Shown here piece after piece: positions 16,486-24,383 of a DNA stretch of 64,000 nt. A model generated the notes under the pieces. The model searched no databases and had not been told where the DNA came from. It saw only the letters and a list, made by a program, of their open reading frames with translations. This DNA comes from an uncultured Candidatus Melainabacteria bacterium (GTDB lineage: Bacteria > Cyanobacteriota > Vampirovibrionia > Gastranaerophilales > Gastranaerophilaceae). Both the position numbers and the translations under genes were made by a program. Location of the stretch: positions 401,838-465,837 of the forward strand of contig CAKVLI010000001.1 of NCBI GenBank assembly GCA_934757155.1, given 5' to 3'. The number at the start of each line of letters is the position of its first letter. Within the stretch, counting starts at the first letter, position 1.

Positions 16486-17527
16486 TTAATTCATCCTCAA
16501 CACTAGCACGGGTAATAGTAATTTCACCGGTAGCTTCAAGATTTCTAATAGCGTTAACAATACCGGTTTGAGCTTCTTGAACTTCTTTTGCACGGACAGG
16601 TCCAAGGTATTCCATATCATCCGTAAGCATTTGTCTTGCTCTTTCTGACATGTTTTTAAATATCTTGTCTTTGATTTCTTCTTTAGTACCCTTAAGAGCC
16701 ATAGCAAGGTTCTTGGTATCGATTTCTCTAAGCAGCCTTTGAATAGAGCGGTCGTCGAGGATAATAATATCTTCGAATACGAACATAAGGTCTCGAACTT
16801 CCTGAGCCATTTTTTGGTTCTCGATATCGAGCCATTCCATAATATTTTTTTCTGTACCTCTGTCGCAGCAGTTCAAGATGTTTGCAAGAGATTCCACACC
16901 GCCTGCTTTTGAGAAGTCTTGAACAAGGAGTGCAGAGAATTTTCTTTGTACAATATCTTCAATCGTAGAAAGAATTTCCGGATTGGTAGGAGTCATATCT
17001 GCAATACGCATAGAAACAACCGCTTGAATATCAGGCGGAAGAAATGCGAGAACTTGTGCTGCAAGTTCAGGTCTTAGGTAAGCCAAAATCAACGCAAGAA
17101 GCTGTGGATTTTCGCTTGAAAAAGTGTTTGCTAACTGTGAAGGGTCAGCTTCATTAAGAAAATAGAACGGGTTAGTGTTAACCATGGAATTAACTTTTTC
17201 AAGAAGTTGAGATGCTTCTTGTTCGCCGTACGCTTGTGCAAGTAATTGTTTAGCGTATGCAACACCACCCTGCGTAATGTAGTTTTTTGCCTGAAATACG
17301 GTTTTGAATTCCAACAAAACTTGGTTCAAATCTTCATCAGGTACTTTACCCAGGTTTGCGATATCAAGAGTAATTTGTTCCAGCAAGTCTTCATCCTTAA
17401 TATTTTTAAGGATTTCTGATGCCGTATTTGGACCAAGAGCAATCAAAAGAGCCGCAACTTTTTGAGTCGGGCGCGTAAACGTCCTTTTGGCTTCCTCTTT
17501 GGCTTTTTTTATCTCTTCTATACCCAT
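16478..17527 (-). CDS. fliG: Flagellar motor switch protein FliG
   Basis: A 349-residue protein of standard length. N-terminal helices contain KVAALLIALGPNTASEILKN, the middle domain has the ENPQLLALILAYL motif (EHPQ-type), and the C-terminal torque domain has FEDIIILDDRSIQRLLREID. FliG sits on the MS ring, interacts with FliF, FliM and the stator, and generates torque. It starts 15 bp after fliF. The presence of FliG shows a rotary flagellum rather than a bare export system. Confidence 0.95.
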   Translation of the reverse strand: MGIEEIKKAKEEAKRTFTRPTQKVAALLIALGPNTASEILKNIKDEDLLEQITLDIANLGKVPDEDLNQVLLEFKTVFQAKNYITQGGVAYAKQLLAQAYGEQEASQLLEKVNSMVNTNPFYFLNEADPSQLANTFSSENPQLLALILAYLRPELAAQVLAFLPPDIQAVVSMRIADMTPTNPEILSTIEDIVQRKFSALLVQDFSKAGGVESLANILNCCDRGTEKNIMEWLDIENQKMAQEVRDLMFVFEDIIILDDRSIQRLLREIDTKNLAMALKGTKEEIKDKIFKNMSERARQMLTDDMEYLGPVRAKEVQEAQTGIVNAIRNLEATGEITITRASVEDELIE

Positions 17528-17542
17528 TTATTTTTCCTGATA

Positions 17543-19093
17543 TTATTCACGTATGTATGATGTAATAAGTTTTGCTGCATCTTCCGGCGATGCCATGATT
17601 GCTTCGTTCAACTCAGTGATGCTTTGGTCTTTTTGAGATTGAATTTCTTTTTTGTTGAACTCAATCTTCGGTGTAATTTCCATAGTTTCTTCTTCTTCTG
17701 CAGCAGCCTTTATTATGTTATCTTCAAGAGACTTTTTCTCATTTCTTGAAGCTGCAGTAGGAAGTTTAGAAATAAATCCTTTGAGTACCATAAGGGCAAA
17801 ACATCCGAGCACAAGAACTATGATAAGCGGTATAACAGATGAAGTTACTGTTTCAATAACTTGTTCACGCTGATATTGCTTAGCAAATTCTTCACTTGCA
17901 ATCTTATCGATTGCAGCACCCTCAAATTGTAATCCTGAAACAGAGATTACGTCCCCTCTTGAGTAGTCAACACCTGATGCTGACAATATTAGATTTTTTA
18001 ACTCTTCTTTTTCAGAATCTGTAAGGATTTTATTAACCGCAACTGCGATTGATAATCTTTTTATTGTTCCCGGAGCATAAATTACTTGTTTAACTTCTTT
18101 TGATACATTGTAATTTATAGCTGTTTTTTGTTTTGAGTAATTCAAGTTTCTTTGATTAACACTTGTTGAATTTGGAACAAGGTTAGGATTTTCGTAGGTT
18201 TCAACCTCGGTTTGAGAGCTTGTAATAACACCTTCTCCCTTGTCGTTAACAGGCATATAACTTTCGATTGTTGATTTAGCAGAATTAAAATCAATATCTG
18301 CGTTAACCTGTACGGAAACATTTCCTTTTCCGACAATTTTTTCCAAAACATCCGCAACTTTTTTAGCAGTTTGTTTTTCAAGATTTGCTTTGAAACTCTC
18401 CATATCGGTTGAGTTTTTGGAAGTTTCGTCAGACAAACTGTTTCCGCTCTGGTCTGTAATGAAAACCTGCTCCGGAGTCATGCGCGGAACTGAATATGCA
18501 ACGAGGTTTTTAATAGCTTTAACTTGTGCGCTTTTCAATTTATACCCCGGTTCTAACACAAGCATAACTGATGCGGTTGGTTTTTCATCATTATCTTCAA
18601 AAATAGAACGTTCAGGCTCTGCAAGTTGAACTTTTGCGTACTTGATACCCTGAATTTTTTCGATTGCACGAGTAATTTCGCCTTGGAAAATTCTTTGTTT
18701 TGTGAGTTTGTTTTTAAAATCGGTTGAACCGAGCTGCATATCATCCAAAAGCTCAAACCCGCCGTCACCGGTTTTAATCAAGTCATTCTCAGCTACGAAA
18801 ATACGCATATCATCCCTTGTTGAGGAAGGAACAAGAATAGATTTCTTGTCCTCGGACAACTTGTATTGATAGCCGTTTTTCTTCATGTTTTCTACGATAT
18901 TAATAGCGTTAACTTCGTTCAAGTCTGAATATAAAACAACCCAATCCGGCTCCATCGCTTTTGAAAGAAAGAATGTCGCCGCAATAATTGTTATAACGAT
19001 TAGAGCGAGCATACCAAGTTTCTGCCCGTCGTCCAAACCGTTCCAGAGCTTTTTTACGTCATTAGCTAATAGTGCAAAATAATTATTTTCCAT
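17543..19093 (-). CDS. fliF: Flagellar MS-ring protein FliF
   Basis: A 516-residue inner-membrane ring protein. The first membrane segment is at about residues 25-45 (MLALIVITIIAATFFL), a YscJ-like ring domain follows (VVLYSDLNEVNAINIVENMK), and a second membrane segment lies at about 425-445 (SVIPLIIVLVLGCFALM). The C-terminal tail (SITELNEAIMASPEDAAKLI) is the typical FliG-binding end. The start is the ATG at 19093, since an earlier GTG lies on top of the GGGGAG binding site. It opens the fliF-G-H-I operon. Confidence 0.95.
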   Translation of the reverse strand: MENNYFALLANDVKKLWNGLDDGQKLGMLALIVITIIAATFFLSKAMEPDWVVLYSDLNEVNAINIVENMKKNGYQYKLSEDKKSILVPSSTRDDMRIFVAENDLIKTGDGGFELLDDMQLGSTDFKNKLTKQRIFQGEITRAIEKIQGIKYAKVQLAEPERSIFEDNDEKPTASVMLVLEPGYKLKSAQVKAIKNLVAYSVPRMTPEQVFITDQSGNSLSDETSKNSTDMESFKANLEKQTAKKVADVLEKIVGKGNVSVQVNADIDFNSAKSTIESYMPVNDKGEGVITSSQTEVETYENPNLVPNSTSVNQRNLNYSKQKTAINYNVSKEVKQVIYAPGTIKRLSIAVAVNKILTDSEKEELKNLILSASGVDYSRGDVISVSGLQFEGAAIDKIASEEFAKQYQREQVIETVTSSVIPLIIVLVLGCFALMVLKGFISKLPTAASRNEKKSLEDNIIKAAAEEEETMEITPKIEFNKKEIQSQKDQSITELNEAIMASPEDAAKLITSYIRE

Positions 19094-19193
19094 GTACTCC
19101 CCGCGCACAATTGTTCACTATAAATAATATCCTATCTGCAAAAAAGTTTCAAATTGTTAAGTTTTTGTAATGCTACAGGATATTATAATCTCT

Positions 19194-19856
19194 CTAATTT
19201 ATTTTCTGACCGACTTTTAGGATTAAAGGAAGCTTGCCCTTCTCTCTTATTAGTCTTTCAAATTCTTTTATGTCAACGGAAATCGCATCAAACGTGTTGT
19301 AATGCATTGGAATAACTCCGGTTACTTTTAGCCAGTCAGCTGCAATAATCGCGTGTTCAATATCCATTGTGAATTGTCCGCCGACAGGCAGCATCGCAAC
19401 ATCAGGACGATAAAGTTCGCCAATGGTTTTCATTTCTTGCATCAAGCTTGTATCTCCGGCATGGTATGCGGTTGCACCGTCAATCTCAAAAACATATCCG
19501 CATGGATTTCCGCCATAAGCTCCGTCCATAGTTGAACTTGAATGGTATGCAGGAGTTGCAATTGCTTTTCCCCAGCTGTAATTCTGCCAGTTTCCGACTC
19601 CTATTCCGTTTACTTTTGCACCTTTTTTCTCGCAATAATTTGCAAGTTCAAAAATTGCGGTTATAGTTGCACCTGTTCGTTTTGAAATTTCAATCGCGCT
19701 TCCCAAATGGTCACCGTGAGCGTGAGTAACAAAAATATCCGTAACCCCTTCCGGATTGTAGTCCGGACTGCATACCAAAAATGGGTCGATAAGAATTTTC
19801 GCTTTGCTTTTCGTTTCAATTTCAAAACAACTGTGTCCTAAATATGTTATACTCAT
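19194..19856 (-). CDS. UPF0173 metal-dependent hydrolase (metallo-beta-lactamase fold)
   Basis: A 220-residue protein with SITYLGHSCFEIE at the N-terminus, the metal motif THAHGDHLG, and later YHAGDTSLM and VIPMHYNTF, which match the UPF0173/YtkL group of metallo-beta-lactamase-fold hydrolases. Its physiological substrate is unknown. It is the last gene of an apparent three-gene unit with the HxlR regulator (13 bp gap) and a 107-residue orphan. The GAGGTG binding site supports the ATG. Confidence 0.88.
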   Translation of the reverse strand: MSITYLGHSCFEIETKSKAKILIDPFLVCSPDYNPEGVTDIFVTHAHGDHLGSAIEISKRTGATITAIFELANYCEKKGAKVNGIGVGNWQNYSWGKAIATPAYHSSSTMDGAYGGNPCGYVFEIDGATAYHAGDTSLMQEMKTIGELYRPDVAMLPVGGQFTMDIEHAIIAADWLKVTGVIPMHYNTFDAISVDIKEFERLIREKGKLPLILKVGQKIN

Positions 19857-19869
19857 TTGTTTTTCACCT

Positions 19870-20214
19870 CTACACTATATTTGCTCTGTCCATTAATTTT
19901 CTAAGTCTTTTATACTCCTTACCCCATTTTTGCATAGATTCTACAACAGGGCGAAGGGTGTATCCGATATCGGTTAAGTAATATTCTACTTTTGGTGGGA
20001 CTACGTCATATTTCTCTCTTACAATAAGTCCGTCTTCTTCCATTTCTTTAAGGCAGGTAGTGAGAACCTTTGCGGTGCAGCCAAGATTTTTTTTCAACTC
20101 AACAAAACGCATTTCTTTTTTCAAAAGCTCTTTGACTATAAGAATTTTCCATTTTGCCCCAACAAGCTGTAATACAACACTTACTGGATTTGTAGCTAAA
20201 TCTTTATACTGCAT
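19870..20214 (-). CDS. HxlR-family winged-helix regulator
   Basis: A 114-residue protein with the HxlR signature: VVLQLVGAKWKILIVKELL, then RFVELKKNLGCTAKVLTTCLKEMEEDGLI (recognition helix and start of wing, read in parts) and KVEYYLTDIGYTLRPVVESM. HxlR proteins are small dimeric repressors or activators responding to aldehydes or redox stress. The N-terminal cysteine common in redox-sensing members is absent; one Cys lies in GCTAK and one in TTCLK. It probably controls the flanking hydrolase operon. Confidence 0.9.
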   Translation of the reverse strand: MQYKDLATNPVSVVLQLVGAKWKILIVKELLKKEMRFVELKKNLGCTAKVLTTCLKEMEEDGLIVREKYDVVPPKVEYYLTDIGYTLRPVVESMQKWGKEYKRLRKLMDRANIV

Positions 20215-20227
20215 TCTTTCCCCAAGT

Positions 20228-20551
20228 TTATTTATCTTCTTTATTCTTTTCGGCAGAGTTCCAAAGCTCGGTTAACTTCTCTTTTACTCCGTATCTGCCA
20301 AACCATTTTTGAACGAATCTTTCCTCATATCCGAGTCCGCCGTTTGTTTTGGTGAAGCCGTCTAAAAGGAATGTTGCCTCAGAAATAGAAATTCTTATAA
20401 TAACATGCGGTTGAATTGTATTTGTAGGATCCATCCAAACCTTTATATTATTGTATTTCGCTATATTAACACTTTTGATATTGTGTGCGTCGGATTGCTC
20501 CTGTACAATAAAGCTCTTTAAGCTGTCTTCCACATCTTTAAACGTTGCCAT
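20228..20551 (-). CDS. Hypothetical 107-residue protein
   Basis: A small soluble alpha/beta protein beginning MATFKDVEDSLKSFIVQ, with an AAGGA-type binding site. It heads the unit containing the HxlR regulator and the UPF0173 hydrolase (13 bp before the regulator). The segment VIIRISISEATFLLDGFTK looks like paired strands. No family was recognised. It is divergent from the DAHP synthase gene. Confidence 0.6.
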   Translation of the reverse strand: MATFKDVEDSLKSFIVQEQSDAHNIKSVNIAKYNNIKVWMDPTNTIQPHVIIRISISEATFLLDGFTKTNGGLGYEERFVQKWFGRYGVKEKLTELWNSAEKNKEDK

Positions 20552-20668
20552 TGCTAATTCCTTAATCCTGTTCTGTCTAAAATAATTATAGTTACTTTAG
20601 TATACCATGTTTTAGATTTTTGTGTATAATTGAGGTTAATAAGTCATCAAAATGACGGAGGAAATATA

Positions 20669-21682
20669 ATGCTGGTAATAATGAATCCTAATGCGACCGA
20701 ACAAGAAATAATGCGTGTTGCAATGTTTCTTGAATCCAAAGGTTTTGAAGCGAGAATTTCTCACGGAGAAGCCAGAACGGTTGTACACGCAATCGGGGTT
20801 GTGGACGTTGACCAGCGTGATTTTGAACTCTTGGCGGGCGTTTCCGAAGTCGTTAAGGTTTCTACAAACTACAAACTTGCAGCGCGGGTTTCACAAGGAC
20901 AAGATACCATTGTAGAAGTCAACGGAGTTAAGTTTGGTGATAAATATACCGGTTTGATAGCAGGACCTTGTACCATTGAATCATATGACCAAATGGATGC
21001 GACAGCGCAAGAATTACAAGAATCAAACGTTAAAATCCTTCGCGGCGGTGCGTTTAAACCGAGAACAAGTCCATACGCTTTCCAAGGCTTGGGCGAAGAA
21101 GGTTTGCAAATAATCAGAAGTGTTGCTGACAATCATGGAATGGCAGTTGCGTCCGAAATTATGGACATTTCTCAATTAGACATGTTTATGAGATACGTCG
21201 ATATTTTGCAAATTGGCGCAAGAAATATGCAGAACTATAATCTTTTGAAAGAACTCGGGAAAATCCATAAACCTGTTATTCTTAAACGAGGTTTATCTGC
21301 AACCTATGAAGAATGGTTAATGTCCGCTGAATACATTATTTCCGGTGGGAATAACCAAATAATTCTCTGTGAGCGCGGTATAAGAACCTTTGAAAAATTT
21401 ACCAGAAACACTCTTGATATAGCAGCAATCCCTGTTATTAAAAAGCTTAGCCACTTACCGATTATTGTCGACCCTTCTCATGGAACGGGTTTGCGCGATA
21501 AGGTTGAGCCAATGTCACGTGCAGCAGTAGCCGCAGGCTGTGACGGTTTGATAATCGAAGTGCACAACAACCCTGAAACTGCGATATGCGACGGTGCGCA
21601 ATCACTTTATCCTTGGCAATACGACCTGCTTTACAAACAAATTAAGCAAATCGCTCCAATCGTCGGTAAAGAAATCGTCTAG
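20669..21682 (+). CDS. aroF: 3-deoxy-7-phosphoheptulonate synthase (type I-beta)
   Basis: A 337-residue DAHP synthase joining phosphoenolpyruvate and erythrose 4-phosphate, the first step to aromatic amino acids. A ferredoxin-like N-terminal domain (about 1-70, VIMNPNATEQEI) precedes the TIM barrel with AGPCTIES, LRGGAFKPRTSPYAFQG and IVDPSHGTG. The ATG at 20669 has GGAGG before it; an earlier TTG frame is not needed. A TATAAT lies at 20625-20630. The stop TAG supplies the first base of a seven-base G tract of the dispersed repeat. Confidence 0.93.
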   Translation: MLVIMNPNATEQEIMRVAMFLESKGFEARISHGEARTVVHAIGVVDVDQRDFELLAGVSEVVKVSTNYKLAARVSQGQDTIVEVNGVKFGDKYTGLIAGPCTIESYDQMDATAQELQESNVKILRGGAFKPRTSPYAFQGLGEEGLQIIRSVADNHGMAVASEIMDISQLDMFMRYVDILQIGARNMQNYNLLKELGKIHKPVILKRGLSATYEEWLMSAEYIISGGNNQIILCERGIRTFEKFTRNTLDIAAIPVIKKLSHLPIIVDPSHGTGLRDKVEPMSRAAVAAGCDGLIIEVHNNPETAICDGAQSLYPWQYDLLYKQIKQIAPIVGKEIV

Positions 21683-21960
21683 GGGGGGTAAATAAATTGA
21701 ACTGGTAGGTGCGAACTACTAGCTTGATGTATCTTTGGTGACCAAGTGATTAAGTGAATAAGTGACCAAGAATGTTGAATTGTCTACCCTCTCTGGGGGA
21801 GAGGGATTAAGTGACCAAAAATGTAGGGTGGGAAAAATGCAATGATTCCCACCACAACCAGTAAGTAAGGTGCTGCGCGCACTTGCGCACCGATAACTAA
21901 GTGATGGGGGGCTTGTCTTGCTCTTTCGCATTGGGGGGTTCAAGTTTCGCAATATATTAA
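21682..21960 (+). repeat. Partial composite repeat after the DAHP synthase
   Basis: It starts with a G7 tract that shares its first base with the TAG stop, then TAAATAAATTGAACTGGTAG. TCACTT-type repeats (21735-21770), a CCCTCTC/GAGAGGG hairpin near 21787-21805, a GTGGGAA/TTCCCAC inverted repeat (21829-21853) and the imperfect palindrome GGTGCTGCGCGCAC...GCGCACC (21869-21891) follow. It is non-coding. Confidence 0.75.
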
Positions 21961-21965
21961 CAAAT

Positions 21966-21997
21966 AAAAACGGGGTAGTAAAAACTACCCCGTTTTT
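21966..21997. terminator. Bidirectional terminator after tRNA-Leu
   Basis: A perfect hairpin AAAACGGGGTAGT/ACTACCCCGTTTT with T runs on both strands, three bases from the tRNA 3' end. Confidence 0.9.
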
Positions 21998-22000
21998 ATT

Positions 22001-22081
22001 TGCCGACGGGGGGACTTGAACCCCCACGGATTGCTCCATACGCACCTGAAACGCACGTGTCTACCATTCCACCACGTCGGC
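22001..22081 (-). tRNA. tRNA-Leu (anticodon CAG)
   Basis: An 81-nt class II cloverleaf on the minus strand. The acceptor GCCGACG pairs with CGTCGGC, discriminator A. The anticodon loop TTCAGGT gives CAG, reading CUG codons. A variable arm follows (ATGGAGCAATCCGT), then the T arm GGGGG-TTCAAGT-CCCCC. No CCA is encoded. Upstream of its 5' end lie two 144-bp tandem units that each carry its first ten bases. Confidence 0.93.
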
Positions 22082-22368
22082 ATTTTTGCTTGTTAATTCA
22101 TATTCAATTATCAACACCTGAATTTGGAATTCAATGCACTCCGTGGTGGATGTTCTCTCAAGGAGAACCCTCTCAGAAAACCTGACATTTAGTCAGCTTT
22201 TCCTGCGGCAGAGTACCACGTCGGCATTTTTGCTTGTTAGCTCATATTCAATTATCAACACCTGAATTCGGAATTCAATGCACTCCGTGGTGGATGTTCT
22301 CTCAAGGAGAACCCTCTCGGAAAACCTGACATTTAGTCAGCTTTTCCTGCGGCAGAGTACCACGTCGG
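22081..22368 (-). repeat. Two 144-bp tandem repeats upstream of tRNA-Leu
   Basis: Units 22081-22224 and 22225-22368 are nearly identical, differing at a handful of positions. Each has two hairpins: GTTCTC/GAGAAC (for example 22152-22168) and GGAAAA-CTGAC/GTCAG-TTTTCC. The unit junction carries the tRNA 5' sequence GCCGACGTGG(T). No coding potential is apparent. The remaining gap to 22471 holds only the terminator at 22400. Confidence 0.9.
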
Positions 22369-22399
22369 AGTTATGTCCAACTCAATTCTATCATAAGAA

Positions 22400-22425
22400 A
22401 ATAAAAAAGGGCAATGATGCCCTTT
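22400..22425 (-). terminator. Terminator of the glycyl-radical protein gene
   Basis: AAAGGGCA/TGCCCTTT is followed on the minus strand by a T-rich run (TTTTTTATTTT), 47 bp past the stop. Confidence 0.85.
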
Positions 22426-22471
22426 GCTCGTTATTTAAGCACGACGATTTTTCTTAATCATACAGCACACG

Positions 22472-22711
22472 CTAGCCCAAAGATTTGTGAAATGTTCTGG
22501 AAATTATATCGTCTTGCTGCTCCTTAGTTAGTTTTATAAAATTAACCGCGTAGCCGGAAACCCTCACTGTTAATTGCGGATACTTCTCAGGATGCGCCTG
22601 TGCATCCAACAACGTATCTCTATTGAACACATTTACATTCAAATGGTGTCCTCCCTTTTCTACGTAACCGTCTAATAATTGGATTAAATTTTCTTCTTGT
22701 GCTGTTGCCAT
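22472..22711 (-). CDS. grcA: Stand-alone glycyl-radical domain protein (GrcA/YfiD-like)
   Basis: A 79-residue protein equal to the C-terminal glycyl-radical segment of pyruvate formate-lyase. It contains GHHLNVNVFNRDTLLDAQ and RVSGYAVNF with the radical glycine at G53. E. coli YfiD/GrcA, which replaces damaged PFL C-termini, is longer (127 residues); this copy lacks the N-terminal extension. It is divergent from a Crp/Fnr regulator with palindromes between them, suggesting control by redox or anaerobic signals. No pyruvate formate-lyase gene is in the window. It starts with ATG after a GGAG-like site. Confidence 0.88.
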   Translation of the reverse strand: MATAQEENLIQLLDGYVEKGGHHLNVNVFNRDTLLDAQAHPEKYPQLTVRVSGYAVNFIKLTKEQQDDIISRTFHKSLG

Positions 22712-22766
22712 TTTTTTTATCTCCTATTAGTTTTATCTTTCACTGTTTTTATTATATACTATGTTT

Positions 22767-22792
22767 AACAACATTTCTGTTGTTTATACAAC
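22767..22792. promoter_or_regulatory. Overlapping palindromes between grcA-like gene and crp/fnr-type gene
   Basis: AACAAC-N6-GTTGTT (22767-22784) overlaps GTTGT-TTAT-ACAAC (22779-22792). The latter has the 5-4-5 layout of Crp/Fnr operators. It lies 32 bp before the regulator start, so autoregulation and control of the divergent gene are plausible. Confidence 0.55.
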
Positions 22793-22823
22793 ATTAATAA
22801 AAATATTTTGAAAGGATTAAAAA

Positions 22824-23492
22824 ATGGATAAATATTACAATCAAATAAAGAATTCGCCTGTGTTTTACGGAATGAGTGATGATGAACTTCAAGGTTTGTT
22901 AGAATGTTTCAACGCACGCGTCCGAAAATACGAAGAAGACGAAATGATAATCCGCCAAGGAGATATGATAAAAAACATTTATCTCATTCTTAAAGGTGCC
23001 GTAAATATTGAAAAAGACACTTATTGGGGCAGAAGAATGATTATTTCACAATTAGCCGAAAACAACAACATCGCGCTAGCTTTCGTTGCCTCAAAAAATG
23101 TTGAATCAAATATTGATGCAATTGCCGTAGAAGACTCCGAACTTCTGATTTTGAATTATGAAAAATGCACTTCAATGTGCCAAAATGCATGCACGCGTCA
23201 CAAAGTTTTGATTAACAATTTGTTTGAAATTTTGTCCAAAGAAAATATTGAACTTATCCAAAAAATAGAAAATATTTCGCAAAAAACAATCCGCGAAAAA
23301 CTTTTAATCTATCTTTCCAACGAAGCGAAAAAAAATCGAAGCAACTCGTTCGAAATTCCTTTCAACAGACAGGATTTGGCTGACTATCTAAATATCGACC
23401 GTTCTGCGATGAGTTTCGAGCTTTCTAAGCTTCAAAAAGAGGGAATAATTGCATATGACAAGAATAAGTTCGTGTTAAGCCGACAAGTTTAG
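22824..23492 (+). CDS. Crp/Fnr-family transcriptional regulator
   Basis: A 222-residue regulator: cyclic-nucleotide-like beta roll at about residues 15-110 (IIRQGDMIKNIYLILKG), dimerisation helix, and C-terminal HTH at about 180-215 (NRQDLADYLNIDRSAMSFEL). Three cysteines in CX3CX3C spacing (C115, C119, C123: KCTSMCQNACTRH) sit at the end of the roll; the N-terminal FNR cluster cysteines are absent. The binding site AAAGGA precedes the ATG. The divergent glycyl-radical gene is the likely target. Whether it senses oxygen, nitric oxide or a small molecule is unknown. Confidence 0.9.
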   Translation: MDKYYNQIKNSPVFYGMSDDELQGLLECFNARVRKYEEDEMIIRQGDMIKNIYLILKGAVNIEKDTYWGRRMIISQLAENNNIALAFVASKNVESNIDAIAVEDSELLILNYEKCTSMCQNACTRHKVLINNLFEILSKENIELIQKIENISQKTIREKLLIYLSNEAKKNRSNSFEIPFNRQDLADYLNIDRSAMSFELSKLQKEGIIAYDKNKFVLSRQV

Positions 23493-23499
23493 TTTATTT

Positions 23500-23673
23500 G
23501 GTGCGCAAGTGTGCGCACCCTACTTACTTACTTGTTGCGGTGGGAATCATTGCATTTTTCCCACCCTACACACTAACCAACCAAACCAAATATATTTACC
23601 CCTTTACCCCTACTCCGTAGGACATCAAGCTAGTAGTTCTCACCTACCAGTTCAATTTATTTTCCCCCCCCCC
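23500..23673 (-). repeat. Composite repeat fragment running into a coding sequence
   Basis: Modules in order: palindrome GGTGCGCAAGTGTGCGCACC (23500-23519), the GTGGGAA/TTCCCAC inverted repeat (23540-23566), TTTACCCCTTTACCCC, then the end module with a ten-base C tract (23664-23673). The C tract lies inside the 3' end of the minus-strand gene at 23652-24338, which stops eight codons after it begins. Confidence 0.8.
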
Positions 23674-24338
23674 AGAAGGAATTCGGGATATTTTTTAGCG
23701 AGTTCTTTTGCTTCTTCGTCGGTGAGTTTTGGGATTTCTTGTTCAACAAAATGTATTGTTGCATCTGCCGGAATACGAAACACCTCAGCGTATTTATTTT
23801 TGTATGTTTTGGCTAAATTTCCAAGGGAATTAGTTTCATTCAGGAGCGCATCAATCCCATATACTGCTGATTCACCCTTGATTTTGGTTATGGCGTGATC
23901 CATTTCTTGGTTTTTTTCGTTCGTCGGTATTTCGATATTAACGACTTTGGTGTCTTCTTCTGCGATGTCGTTCATTCTACACACCATATAAGTAAGACGG
24001 GCGGCTTCACCGCAATTGAGGGTTTGAAATTTTTTAATTCCTTCCATAAGTTTCGAAAAATATTTAAACGGCTCTCTTGCGTATTTTAAATAAAAATCTC
24101 TCAGATTGTCGAGTCTGTCTCCGAGTGGTTTCATATCCATTGCAAGTTCAGAGAGCTTTCTATAGCGTATATTTACGTCGGAGTTTTCGTAAATAATCTT
24201 GTAGGATTCAATATTCCCGCATTTCCAGTATGACGGATACGAGCACCGTTGCTGCATCAGAGAGCAGACCTCACGTGCTTGTGCCATATCAATTTTTCGG
24301 CTTTGAAAGTTGGTCGGGATTGAGCAATTGATTTCCAT
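23652..24338 (-). CDS. Transglutaminase/cysteine-peptidase-like protein with N-terminal NFQS motif
   Basis: A 228-residue protein without signal peptide. A Cys-His-Asp order typical of the transglutaminase-like fold is seen: C109 (LNCGEAARLTYM), H148 (MDHAI) and D163 (YGIDALL). The N-terminus carries PTNFQSRK at residues 8-15, a member of the short F-[K/Q] motif shared by six proteins here. The last eight codons (LLGGGKIN) lie in the poly-G end of a repeat element, so the natural C-terminus may have been altered or may vary by slippage. Function is unknown; the fold call is by eye. Confidence 0.6.
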   Translation of the reverse strand: MEINCSIPTNFQSRKIDMAQAREVCSLMQQRCSYPSYWKCGNIESYKIIYENSDVNIRYRKLSELAMDMKPLGDRLDNLRDFYLKYAREPFKYFSKLMEGIKKFQTLNCGEAARLTYMVCRMNDIAEEDTKVVNIEIPTNEKNQEMDHAITKIKGESAVYGIDALLNETNSLGNLAKTYKNKYAEVFRIPADATIHFVEQEIPKLTDEEAKELAKKYPEFLLGGGKIN

Positions 24339-24383
24339 ACCATGTATAAGTACCCTGAAAATATTTTTTGCTCGTTTTGTAAC

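Noticed and set aside
22001..22081. Integration site of a genomic island at tRNA-Leu
   Set aside because: Repeats copy the 5' end rather than the 3' end, no integrase is adjacent and the flanking genes look native.
22081..22368. CRISPR-like array
   Set aside because: The unit is 144 bp, repeated twice back to back, without unique spacers or cas genes.
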